Source: Pseudomonas sp. MYb118
GTDB taxonomy: Bacteria; Pseudomonadota; Gammaproteobacteria; Pseudomonadales; Pseudomonadaceae
Assembly (NCBI RefSeq): GCF_040947875.1
Contig: NZ_JBFRXN010000001.1
Coordinates: 1,178,001 to 1,242,000, forward strand
Length of the DNA stretch: 64,000 bases
Direction: 5' to 3'
Below are positions 55,714-62,559 of the stretch, one piece after another. How positions within the stretch are numbered: position 1 is the stretch's first letter; every line of letters starts with the position of its first letter. The notes beneath the pieces are model-generated. The model was not told the DNA's origin and searched no databases. It was given only the letters and a program-made list of their open reading frames with translations. The translations under genes were made by a program, and so were the position numbers.

Positions 55714-56505
55714 TCAGCCGGCCTTACGCAACGCCGCATGCTGCGGATTGAACGTCAGCACCGCGAGCAGGGCGAACACCACGGTGAGCCCGGCGCACAC
55801 CGCCAGTGCCAGGGGGTTGAAGCGTTCGTACAGGGCAAACCGCACCAGCTCCACGGCGTGGCTGAACGGGTTGAGCGCGCACAGCCAGTACAGCCACTCG
55901 CTCGCCTCGCGCATTTTCCACAGCGGGTACAACGCCGAGGACAGGAAGAACAGCGGGAAGATCACGAAATTCATCACCCCGGCGAAGTTTTCCAACTGGC
56001 GGATCGCATTGGACAACAGCAAGCCCAGCGCACTGAGCATCAGCGCCACCAGCAGCAGCGCCGGCAGCGCGATCAGCAGGCCCATGGCCGGTGGCTGCAC
56101 ACCGTAGACCCAGGCAATCGCCAGGAACGCGTACACCTGCAACAGCGAAATCAGCGAAGTCGCCAGCAACTTGCTGCACAGCAGGAAGGTGCGCGGCAGC
56201 GGGCTGGTCAGCAGTACGCGCATGCTGCCCATCTCGCGGTCGTAGACCATCGACAGCGAGCCCTGCATGCCGTTGAACAGCAGGATCATGCAGGCCAGGC
56301 CCGGAATGATGTACACCTCGTAGGGGATGTAGGTGTCGTACGGCTCGATGATGGCGATGCCGAGCGCTGCGCGAAACCCGGCGGCGAACACCAGAAGCCA
56401 CAGGAGCGGGCGCACCAGCGCACTGAGAAACCGCGTGCGCTGCAACACGAAACGCAGCCATTCGCGCAGCACGATGCCTTGCAAGCATTGCCAGTAAGCG
56501 TTCAT
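55714..56505 (-). CDS. ABC-2 type permease of the PQQ-alcohol cluster (PedC family)
   Basis: A 263-residue, six-helix membrane protein of the ABC-2 exporter type: LSALVRPLLWLLVFAAGFRAALG, VYIIPGLACMILLFNGMQGSLSM and VYDREMGSMRVLLTSPLPR are the family landmarks, followed by FPLFFLSSALYPLW. It overlaps the ATPase stop by 4 bases, so the two are coupled. Gene order matches the TIGR03861-type permease found with PQQ alcohol dehydrogenases. Its cargo is unknown. Confidence 0.92.
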   Translation of the reverse strand: MNAYWQCLQGIVLREWLRFVLQRTRFLSALVRPLLWLLVFAAGFRAALGIAIIEPYDTYIPYEVYIIPGLACMILLFNGMQGSLSMVYDREMGSMRVLLTSPLPRTFLLCSKLLATSLISLLQVYAFLAIAWVYGVQPPAMGLLIALPALLLVALMLSALGLLLSNAIRQLENFAGVMNFVIFPLFFLSSALYPLWKMREASEWLYWLCALNPFSHAVELVRFALYERFNPLALAVCAGLTVVFALLAVLTFNPQHAALRKAG

Positions 56506-57233
56506 GGACGGGCTCCCGAGGTGGTCAGGCGGGTAAAGGCCGAGCCCAGGTCGCCGCCGTGCTCAAGGCTCAGCGCATCGGCCTGGCCGCTGGCGACCAG
56601 ACGGCCCTGATGCAGGATCAGCAGGTCGTCGCTGGCCTGTACTTCATCCAGCAGATGGGTGGTCCACAGCACGCTGATGCGTTGCTCGACACACAGGCTG
56701 CGCAGATGTTGGTTGAGCGCCAGGCGGCTGGCGGGGTCGAGGCCGACGCTGGCTTCGTCGAGCAGCAGCAGGCGTGGCTCATGCAGCAGGGCGCGGGCGA
56801 TTTCCACCCGGCGTCGATGCCCGCCGTTGAGTTCGCGCACCCGTTCGCGCCGGCGCTCGGTCAAGGCCTGGCGCGCCAGTTCGGCATCGACCCGCGCCGC
56901 GCCCTGTTGCCGCGACAGGCCATGCAAGGCGGCGTGATAACGCAGGTTCTGCTCGACGCTCAAGTCCAGGTCCAGGGTGCTTTGCTGGAACACCACGCCC
57001 AGTTGCCGCAGCGCCGGGCGCGGTGCATCGCGCAGCGAATGGCCGCCGACGCGGATGTCGCCGCGTTGCAGGTCGTACAGCCGGGTCAGCAGCGCGATCA
57101 GCGTCGACTTGCCCGCGCCGTTGGGCCCCAACAGCGCGGCGAATCGCCCCGGCGCCAGCTGGAAACTCACCTGGTTCAGCGCCTGCCGCGCACCGTAGGC
57201 AAAGCTCAGCTCGCTGACCTCCAGGGCGTTCAT
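56502..57233 (-). CDS. ABC transporter ATP-binding protein of the PQQ-alcohol cluster
   Basis: A 243-residue ATPase: Walker A LLGPNGAGKSTLIALL, Q-loop FQQSTLDLDLSVEQNL, signature ELNGGHRRRVEIARALL (a variant of LSGGQ), Walker B LLLLDEASVGLDP and switch histidine WTTHLLDE. Its ATG overlaps the stop of the beta-propeller gene by 4 bases, and its stop overlaps the permease start by 4. The longest frame continues upstream antisense to function and is not coding. TIGR03864-type. Confidence 0.94.
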   Translation of the reverse strand: MNALEVSELSFAYGARQALNQVSFQLAPGRFAALLGPNGAGKSTLIALLTRLYDLQRGDIRVGGHSLRDAPRPALRQLGVVFQQSTLDLDLSVEQNLRYHAALHGLSRQQGAARVDAELARQALTERRRERVRELNGGHRRRVEIARALLHEPRLLLLDEASVGLDPASRLALNQHLRSLCVEQRISVLWTTHLLDEVQASDDLLILHQGRLVASGQADALSLEHGGDLGSAFTRLTTSGARP

Positions 57234-58189
57234 GGCGTCACCACCACGCCCCACGGATAACGCCCGACCTTCACCGACTTGAGCACCTTGAGGCTGTCGA
57301 CGTCGATCACCGAGACATCGCCGCTGACCCCGTTGGTGGCCAGCAACTGCTTGTGGTCGGGGGTGAACGCCATCTGCCAGACGCGCCGGCCCACCAGCAG
57401 GTAATCGAGGATTTCGAAGGTTTTGGCGTCGACCACCGCCACATGGTTGGCCGGGCCCAGCGCGACGAAGGCGTACTTGCCGTCGGCGCTGAGCTTGACG
57501 CCCACCGGCTGCACCTTGTCCGGGTGCACGCCCTTGATCTGGAAGTTCAGGGTCTTGAGGATCTTGCGGCTGTCGACATCGAGAATGGTCACCGTGCCGC
57601 CGATTTCCGCCGAAGCCCACAATTTGGAGCCGTCAGGCGAGAACTCGACGAAGCGCGGGCGTTGATCCACCAGGGTGCTGTCGGCCAGGGTCTGGGTGCT
57701 GGTGTCGATCCAGTGCAGCATGTTGGTGGTTTCGCTGGTGTTCACCGCCCATTTGCCGTCGGGGCTGACCGCCATGCCCTCGGGCTCGACGCCGACGTTG
57801 ATCTGGCCGAGCACTTTCGAGGTTTCGGTGTCGATCACCGTCACCAGTGCATCGTCCTCGTTGGACACGTACAGCCAGCGGTTATTGGGGTGCAGGGCGA
57901 ACTGCTCGGGGTCCTTGCCGGACGGCAGCTCCTTGATGATCTTGCGCGTGGCCACGTCCATGACCTGGACCCGGTCCGAGTCGCTGGCGCAGATGTACAA
58001 CAGCTTGTTGTCGTGGGACAGCAGCAGGCCGCGCGGGCGCTGGCCGACGGGCAGGGTGTCGATCACCTGCAGGGTCTGCATGTCGATCAGGCTGAGGTTG
58101 TTGTCCTTCTCGTTGGAGACCCAGGCGGTGCTGGCCACGGCGTGCCCGGCGGCTAAGAGCAGGGCGCAGGAAAGCAGGGTACGGCGCAT
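57230..58189 (-). CDS. Exported YVTN beta-propeller protein of the PQQ-alcohol cluster
   Basis: A 319-residue protein with a signal peptide (MRRTLLSCALLLAAGHAVAS) and about seven blades of the YVTN type, each with a strand pattern such as WLYVSNEDDALVTVIDTETSKVLG-like units (VTVIDTETSKVLGQINVG, VTILDVDSRKILKTL, VSVIDVDSLKVLKSVKVG). It is the TIGR03866-type member of this transporter group and probably a periplasmic accessory or binding subunit. AAGGAAC lies before the ATG. Second gene of a four-gene unit that starts with the solute-binding protein. Confidence 0.92.
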   Translation of the reverse strand: MRRTLLSCALLLAAGHAVASTAWVSNEKDNNLSLIDMQTLQVIDTLPVGQRPRGLLLSHDNKLLYICASDSDRVQVMDVATRKIIKELPSGKDPEQFALHPNNRWLYVSNEDDALVTVIDTETSKVLGQINVGVEPEGMAVSPDGKWAVNTSETTNMLHWIDTSTQTLADSTLVDQRPRFVEFSPDGSKLWASAEIGGTVTILDVDSRKILKTLNFQIKGVHPDKVQPVGVKLSADGKYAFVALGPANHVAVVDAKTFEILDYLLVGRRVWQMAFTPDHKQLLATNGVSGDVSVIDVDSLKVLKSVKVGRYPWGVVVTP

Positions 58190-58224
58190 GGCATGTTCCT
58201 TATTGTTGTGGTTGTGGAGAACGG

Positions 58225-59409
58225 TCAGGGGAATTGGCAGCTGACCTCGGGCTTGTCGTAGCCCAGGCTGTCCATTTCGTTGAAGGGGTGCAGGAAACCG
58301 TCCTGCGGCGAGGTGCTGACCAGTGCCCGCGGCTGCACGATGGGGATCGGCTGGCGCAGTTCGCCGTTCCACGGGCGGTAGCTGAGCTTGCGGCCCTTGA
58401 ACCCGTCGAGGGGCAGTTGATCGCTGATTTCCAGGTCACGGATGGCCATCGCGTCGGTCTGGCGCAACTTGCTCACCGCGCTGGCGATGCTGCGCACGCC
58501 CATCCACGCGGCGAAGTCGCGGTCGTTCATCCAGCGCCCGGCCAGGGCTTCGAAGCGTTTCTGCAATTGCGCCGCGCCAAAGGTCTCGACGGTCTTGTGC
58601 CAGCCCACCGGGGTCAGGCCCTGGGTACCGGCGACCGGCCGCGGGTACCAGGTCTGGTAGGGCACGTATTCGCCAAAATCGCCGCGTTCGTCGGCCACCA
58701 GCACCACATCGTATTCGGCGGTCTGGGTGAACAGCGGCATGTCGGCCTGGGCGCTGCGGCGCTGGTCGTTGTCGAAGCTCCAGGCCTTCTCCGCCACCAG
58801 TTGCAGGCCGAAGCGCTTGGCGGCGCGGCGCAGGGCGGCGGCGTAGGCCTGGTCGTCCTCGGTGGGGCCGACGATCAGCAGCGCCTTTGGCCATTTGCGC
58901 ACCACCAGGAACTGCGCCAGCGCATCGGCGAGCATCGCCCGGCTTGGCAGGGTGTGCAGCACGTTGGGCAGGCAGTCGCGGGTGCGCAGGGCGTCGTCCG
59001 GGCTGCCGGCGTTGAACAGCAGGCTGTCGGGCAGCGCGGCGCTGAGCTGGCGCAGGCTGGCGGCCGGGGCATTGATCACGAACAGGCGCAGGCCTTGGGC
59101 GTGCTGGGCCTTGGCGGCGTCGAGCAGGGCTTCGGGGCTGTCGACGCTGGCGGCGACCAGGCTGTAGCTGTGATTGAGAAAGCGCCCGGTGCTGTTGCTG
59201 TCGGTGATCGCCAGTTCGGCACCGCGCAACCCGGCGTCGCTGGGCTCGGGGATGATGTTGGACAGCAGCGGGCCCGGATCAGGGCGATAACCCAGGTAGC
59301 CGATGCGCACCTGCAACGGTGCTTCGGCGGCCTGGCTCCGGGTGGCCAGGCCAGCGGCGCAGGCGATCGCGAGCAGGTAGATCAGGGCGTAAGGGGCTAG
59401 CTGGCGCAT
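58225..59409 (-). CDS. Periplasmic binding protein of the PQQ-alcohol ABC system
   Basis: A 394-residue protein with a signal peptide (MRQLAPYALIYLLAIACAAG ... SQAAEAP) and a type I periplasmic-binding fold like branched-chain amino acid receptors: IGYLGYRPDPGPLLSNIIPEP, GAELAITDSNSTGRFL, ALLIVGPTEDDQAYAAALRRA. It matches the TIGR03863-type protein always found with this cluster. ACGGAG lies before the ATG. It is the first gene of the unit leading through the propeller, ATPase and permease. Binding proteins normally serve importers, whereas the permease here is of the exporter class. Confidence 0.92.
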   Translation of the reverse strand: MRQLAPYALIYLLAIACAAGLATRSQAAEAPLQVRIGYLGYRPDPGPLLSNIIPEPSDAGLRGAELAITDSNSTGRFLNHSYSLVAASVDSPEALLDAAKAQHAQGLRLFVINAPAASLRQLSAALPDSLLFNAGSPDDALRTRDCLPNVLHTLPSRAMLADALAQFLVVRKWPKALLIVGPTEDDQAYAAALRRAAKRFGLQLVAEKAWSFDNDQRRSAQADMPLFTQTAEYDVVLVADERGDFGEYVPYQTWYPRPVAGTQGLTPVGWHKTVETFGAAQLQKRFEALAGRWMNDRDFAAWMGVRSIASAVSKLRQTDAMAIRDLEISDQLPLDGFKGRKLSYRPWNGELRQPIPIVQPRALVSTSPQDGFLHPFNEMDSLGYDKPEVSCQFP

Positions 59410-59472
59410 AAGTCACTCCGTTACAGGTAGCGCCAGCATAGGAAGCCGAACGGGGTGAGGAAATATGCAGAA

Positions 59473-59495
59473 AGTACCAAGCGGGCAGTACCAAG
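59473..59495. promoter_or_regulatory. Direct repeat, candidate PedR2/AgmR site
   Basis: AGTACCAAG occurs at 59473 and 59487, 14 bases apart, followed by GTAGTAACA; TACC-AA-GGTA at 59489-59498 is itself palindromic. It lies in the divergent region between the binding-protein gene (64-86 bases from its ATG) and the 40-residue ORF (72-94 bases). The heptamer resembles NarL-family sites; both regulators in this cluster are of that family. Confidence 0.42.
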
Positions 59496-59566
59496 GTAGT
59501 AACACACGCCGGGCGGCGCGGTTTTAGCATGGTGTTAACGGCCATCACCCCCCAAGGAGATTGAAC

Positions 59567-59689
59567 ATGCGCATTCTCAAGGCGTTACTGCTGCCGTTGC
59601 TGTTGATCCTCAGCCTGATCGGCGTCGACAAACTGCACGGCCCACGCCCGGCCCCGTTGCCGGTTTTGCCGGCGCTTCCGGGGCGCTGA
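59567..59689 (+). CDS. Small single-span membrane peptide upstream of pedS2
   Basis: A 40-residue ORF (MRILKALLLPLLLILSLIGV, then a proline-rich tail ending in LPALPGR) with a strong ribosome site AAGGAG 9 bases before the ATG. Residues 4-20 form one hydrophobic helix; the tail DKLHGPRPAPLPVLPALPGR is short and probably periplasmic, or the helix may serve as an uncleaved signal. Its stop ends 2 bases before the pedS2 start codon, so translation is almost certainly coupled. It is the first gene after the divergent promoter. No family is known to me; a role in the PedS2 sensor complex is an inference from position. Confidence 0.78.
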   Translation: MRILKALLLPLLLILSLIGVDKLHGPRPAPLPVLPALPGR

Positions 59690-59691
59690 AC

Positions 59692-60969
59692 ATGTCGGCG
59701 CTGTGGCGGATCAACCTGTGGGTCTGCGGGTTTTTCACCCTGGTCACCGTGGCGTGCATGGCGCTGCTGGTGCATCAGGCGCTGGCGGACGTGGAGCGCG
59801 AGCTGCAATCGGCCGAGGCGGTGGTGCATTACCTGAGCGAAACCGCCGAGCGCGACCCCGCCAGCCTGCAACCGCGACTGACCCGCAGCCTGCGCCATGT
59901 GCGGGTGCGCTGGCTGGGGGCGGACGAGGCAGCCACCTTGCCAACGCAGGCAGGCCTGGACGCCTGGCTCGGCCGGCTGTTGTTCGCCGAGGCGCGCCAC
60001 AGTGAGCGCGTGCTGGACCTGGCCGATGGCCGCCGCGTGCAGATCGCCGTCGACCCACGGGACGAAATTGATGAGGTCTGGGATTCCCTGCAACAACTGC
60101 TGGCCCTGTGCGCGCTGGCGTTGCTGCTCAGCCTGCTGACCATCCGCTGGGCCGTGCGCCGGGGCATGGGCTTGCTCGACGACCTGCTGCACGCCTTGCG
60201 CCAGGTGTCCGCCGGCCAGCTCAAGGTGCGCCTGCCGGCGCAGGGCCTGCCGGAGGCGCGGCAACTGGCGATGCACTTCAACCAGATGACCGCTGCCCTG
60301 GAACAGGCCCGGGCTGACAACACCCAACTGACCCAGACCCTGCTGGCGTTACAGGAGCAGGAGCGCACGCACCTGGCGCAGACCCTGCACGACGACCTCG
60401 GCCAATACCTGGCGGGCATCCGCGCCCAGGCCTGCCTGTTACCGCTGGTAGCGGATCAGCCGTCAGTGGTAGCGCAAACCGTGCGCGAACTGGAACACAA
60501 CTGCGAACATTTGCAGCAGGGTTTCCGCGCGCTGGTGCGCGATTTGTATCCGGTGGTGTTGCAACACCTGCCGTTGGCCGAAGCCCTGGGCTTGCTGGTG
60601 GAGCAATGGCAGACGCGCCAGGGCATCGACTGTCGGTTGCGGGTCGGCGTACAGGTGCCGGAGTTATCGACGCCGGCCAAGACCCACCTGTATCGCCTGT
60701 TGCAGGAAGCCCTGACCAACATCGCCCGGCATGCCGGCGCCAGCGCCGTGAGTGTGCGCCTGCACCAGCGGGGCCGGCACTGGCGCCTGCTGATCCGCGA
60801 CAACGGTTGCGGTGCACAGCAACCGCAGCGGCCGGGTGTCGGCCTGTACTCGATGTTCGAACGCGCGCGCAGCCTGGGCGGCGAACTGCGCATCATCAGC
60901 CAACCCGGTGCCGGTTGGGCGCTGGCCTTGAACGTGCCTGTCTTGAACATGCCTGGAGAGGTGTCATGA
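59692..60969 (+). CDS. pedS2: Sensor histidine kinase PedS2
   Basis: A 425-residue membrane kinase: helix 1 at about 8-29, periplasmic domain of about 100 residues, helix 2 at about 135-152, HAMP, and a HisKA_3 core with His233 in QTLHDDLGQYLAGI and ATPase motifs LLQEALTNIARHAGA and IRDNGCG. In Pseudomonas putida the kinase in this position, PedS2, controls the switch between the calcium enzyme PedE and the lanthanide enzyme PedH through PedR2. Next to the exaA/pedE gene and overlapping pedR2 by 4 bases. The periplasmic domain is not of a known fold by eye; lanthanide sensing is taken from the orthologue. Confidence 0.9.
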   Translation: MSALWRINLWVCGFFTLVTVACMALLVHQALADVERELQSAEAVVHYLSETAERDPASLQPRLTRSLRHVRVRWLGADEAATLPTQAGLDAWLGRLLFAEARHSERVLDLADGRRVQIAVDPRDEIDEVWDSLQQLLALCALALLLSLLTIRWAVRRGMGLLDDLLHALRQVSAGQLKVRLPAQGLPEARQLAMHFNQMTAALEQARADNTQLTQTLLALQEQERTHLAQTLHDDLGQYLAGIRAQACLLPLVADQPSVVAQTVRELEHNCEHLQQGFRALVRDLYPVVLQHLPLAEALGLLVEQWQTRQGIDCRLRVGVQVPELSTPAKTHLYRLLQEALTNIARHAGASAVSVRLHQRGRHWRLLIRDNGCGAQQPQRPGVGLYSMFERARSLGGELRIISQPGAGWALALNVPVLNMPGEVS

Positions 60970-61598
60970 ATATTCTGCTGGTCGATGACCATGCGGTGGT
61001 CCGCCAGGGCTACGCCAGCCTGTTGCGCGCCTTGCTGCCGGCCATGCAAGTGCGCGAAGCGGCAACCGGCGAGGAAGCGCTGGCGCGGGTGCAGGAGGCC
61101 GTGCCGAACCTGGTGATCATGGATTTCGGCCTGCCAGGCATCAGCGGCCTGGAAACCACCCGCCGCCTGCGCCAGCGCCTGCCGCAACTGCGCGTGCTGT
61201 TTTTCAGCATGCACGATGAGCTGCCGCTGGTGCGCCAGGCCCTGGACGCCGGGGCCTCGGGCTACCTGACCAAGACCTCGGCGCCGCAGGTGCTGGTCGA
61301 GGCGGTGCATCGCATCCTCGCCGGGCATGTTTACATCGAACAGCCTCTGGCCACCCAACTGGCCTGCCACCCGCACCAGCAGGACCCGCGCCTGCAAAGC
61401 ATGACCCAGCGCGAGCTGGAGATCTTCGTCATGCTCGCCAAAGGCACCCCGGCCCGGCAGATCGCCGAGCAACTGAGCATCAGCAGCAAGACCGTGTCCA
61501 ATCACCTGACCCTGCTCAAGAGCAAGCTGCAGGTCAGCTCCCATGCCGAGCTGGTGCATTTGGGGATTGATCTGGGGGTGGTGAGAAAGGCGGGATGA
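60966..61598 (+). CDS. pedR2: LuxR-type response regulator PedR2
   Basis: A 210-residue NarL-family regulator: receiver acidic pair at 7-8, phospho-acceptor Asp53 in LVIMDFGLPGISGLE, switch region VLFFSMHDE; DNA-binding domain MTQRELEIFVMLAKGTPARQIA then KTVSNHLTLLKSKL. Start overlaps the pedS2 stop (ATGA). The orthologue in Pseudomonas putida activates pedE and represses pedH when phosphorylated. It is close in sequence type to AgmR encoded 6 kb away, but the two are distinct. Confidence 0.91.
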   Translation: MNILLVDDHAVVRQGYASLLRALLPAMQVREAATGEEALARVQEAVPNLVIMDFGLPGISGLETTRRLRQRLPQLRVLFFSMHDELPLVRQALDAGASGYLTKTSAPQVLVEAVHRILAGHVYIEQPLATQLACHPHQQDPRLQSMTQRELEIFVMLAKGTPARQIAEQLSISSKTVSNHLTLLKSKLQVSSHAELVHLGIDLGVVRKAG

Positions 61599-61623
61599 CT
61601 TTGTCAGGACCGCAAATTGAACA

Positions 61624-61709
61624 CCTGTGGAGCGAGCCTGCTCGCGATGAGGCCAGAACAATCAGTGTTGACTGTACTGACCCCATCGCGAGCAGGCTCG
61701 CTCCCACAG
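61624..61709. repeat. REPIN
   Basis: Inverted arms with a one-base deletion in the left arm (CCTGTGGAGCGAGCCTGCTC, missing one G of GTGGGAG). It lies between convergent pedR2 and the pentapeptide gene. Confidence 0.92.
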
Positions 61710-61737
61710 TGGATTGGGGTGGGGCAGGGCATTCGGA

Positions 61738-62384
61738 TTACCTGTCCCAGGTTTTCGGACACCCCTCACACCCCTCCATATTCGCATCCTGGAAATTCGC
61801 ATAATGCTGGCGTGAGCCGCTGAGGTTCGCCTGTTCGAGGTTGCTTTCGCCGAACTTGGCTTCCTGCAGATTGGCATCGCCCAGGTTGGCGCCCTTGAGG
61901 TCGGCCTTGCTCAGCCAGGTCATTTCCAGGTCGGCGGCGCGCAGGTTGGCGTTGTGCAGTCTGGCCCAGCGGACAACCTGGCGAATTGCAGGTAGGCGGC
62001 GCTGAGGTTGGCGTCCTGAAACTGCGCGCCCTGGGCGAACAGGCCCCAGCCCTGGATCGCCATCAGGTTGGCTCCGGTGAAATCCGCCAGGCGCGCATTG
62101 CTCTGTTGCAGGCTGGCGCGGGACAGGTTGGCGCCTTGCAGTTGGGCCTTTTCCAGGTTGGCCAGGTCCAGTCGCGCATGGCGCAGGTCGGCCCCGCGCA
62201 AGTCGGCACCGCTGAGGTTCATGTTGCGCAGGTCCTGGTTGCTCAGGTCGGCGCCGCGCAGGTTGGCACCGGGGCATTGGCTGTGTTCGGCGAGGATGCA
62301 GCCGTTGACGGTGGGTGGGCTGTCGTCGTCGGTGGCGTGGGCGACGGACAGGGTCAGGAGCAGGAATAGGGGGAGGTAGTTCAT
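61738..62384 (-). pseudogene. Pentapeptide-repeat exported protein, frameshifted
   Basis: The 5' part reads as a signal peptide (MNYLPLFLLLTLSVAHA) and then pentapeptide repeats (ANLRGADLSNQDLRNMNLSG and on) up to AYLQFARLSA; the frame then fails. From about 61965 downward another frame continues the repeats (LHNANLRAADLEMTWLSKAD) to the natural end GCEGCPKTWDR. Removing two G from the GCTGGGCCAGACTG context restores a perfect five-residue register (ARLSA-ARLHN-ANLRA); adding one base also restores the frame but not the register. The intact protein would be near 214 residues, as in the pentapeptide gene usually placed between pedR2 and exaA. It may be a real mutation or a sequencing error. 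Confidence 0.85.
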
Positions 62385-62420
62385 CGCAGGATCTCTGTGC
62401 AAAGGCCACCCTGACTCAAC

Positions 62421-62523
62421 CCTGTGGGAGCGAGCCTGCTCGCGATGGACTCAAGACCGCCGCGGGGTATCTGATGCCCCGTGCAATCGTTCACGACCAT
62501 CGCGAGCAGGCTCGCTCCCACAC
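62421..62523. repeat. REPIN
   Basis: Inverted arms CCTGTGGGAGCGAGCCTGCTC (21 bases) and complement, between the exaA stop codon and the pentapeptide gene start. Confidence 0.94.
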
Positions 62524-62559
62524 AGTGCAAGACAGTCAGGGAGCGAGCGGGGGAGTGGG

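Noticed and set aside
61738..62409. Uninterrupted 223-codon frame across the pentapeptide gene
   Set aside because: Only its last 75 residues are pentapeptide-like; the first part is Pro/Arg-rich out-of-frame reading of the true N-terminus.
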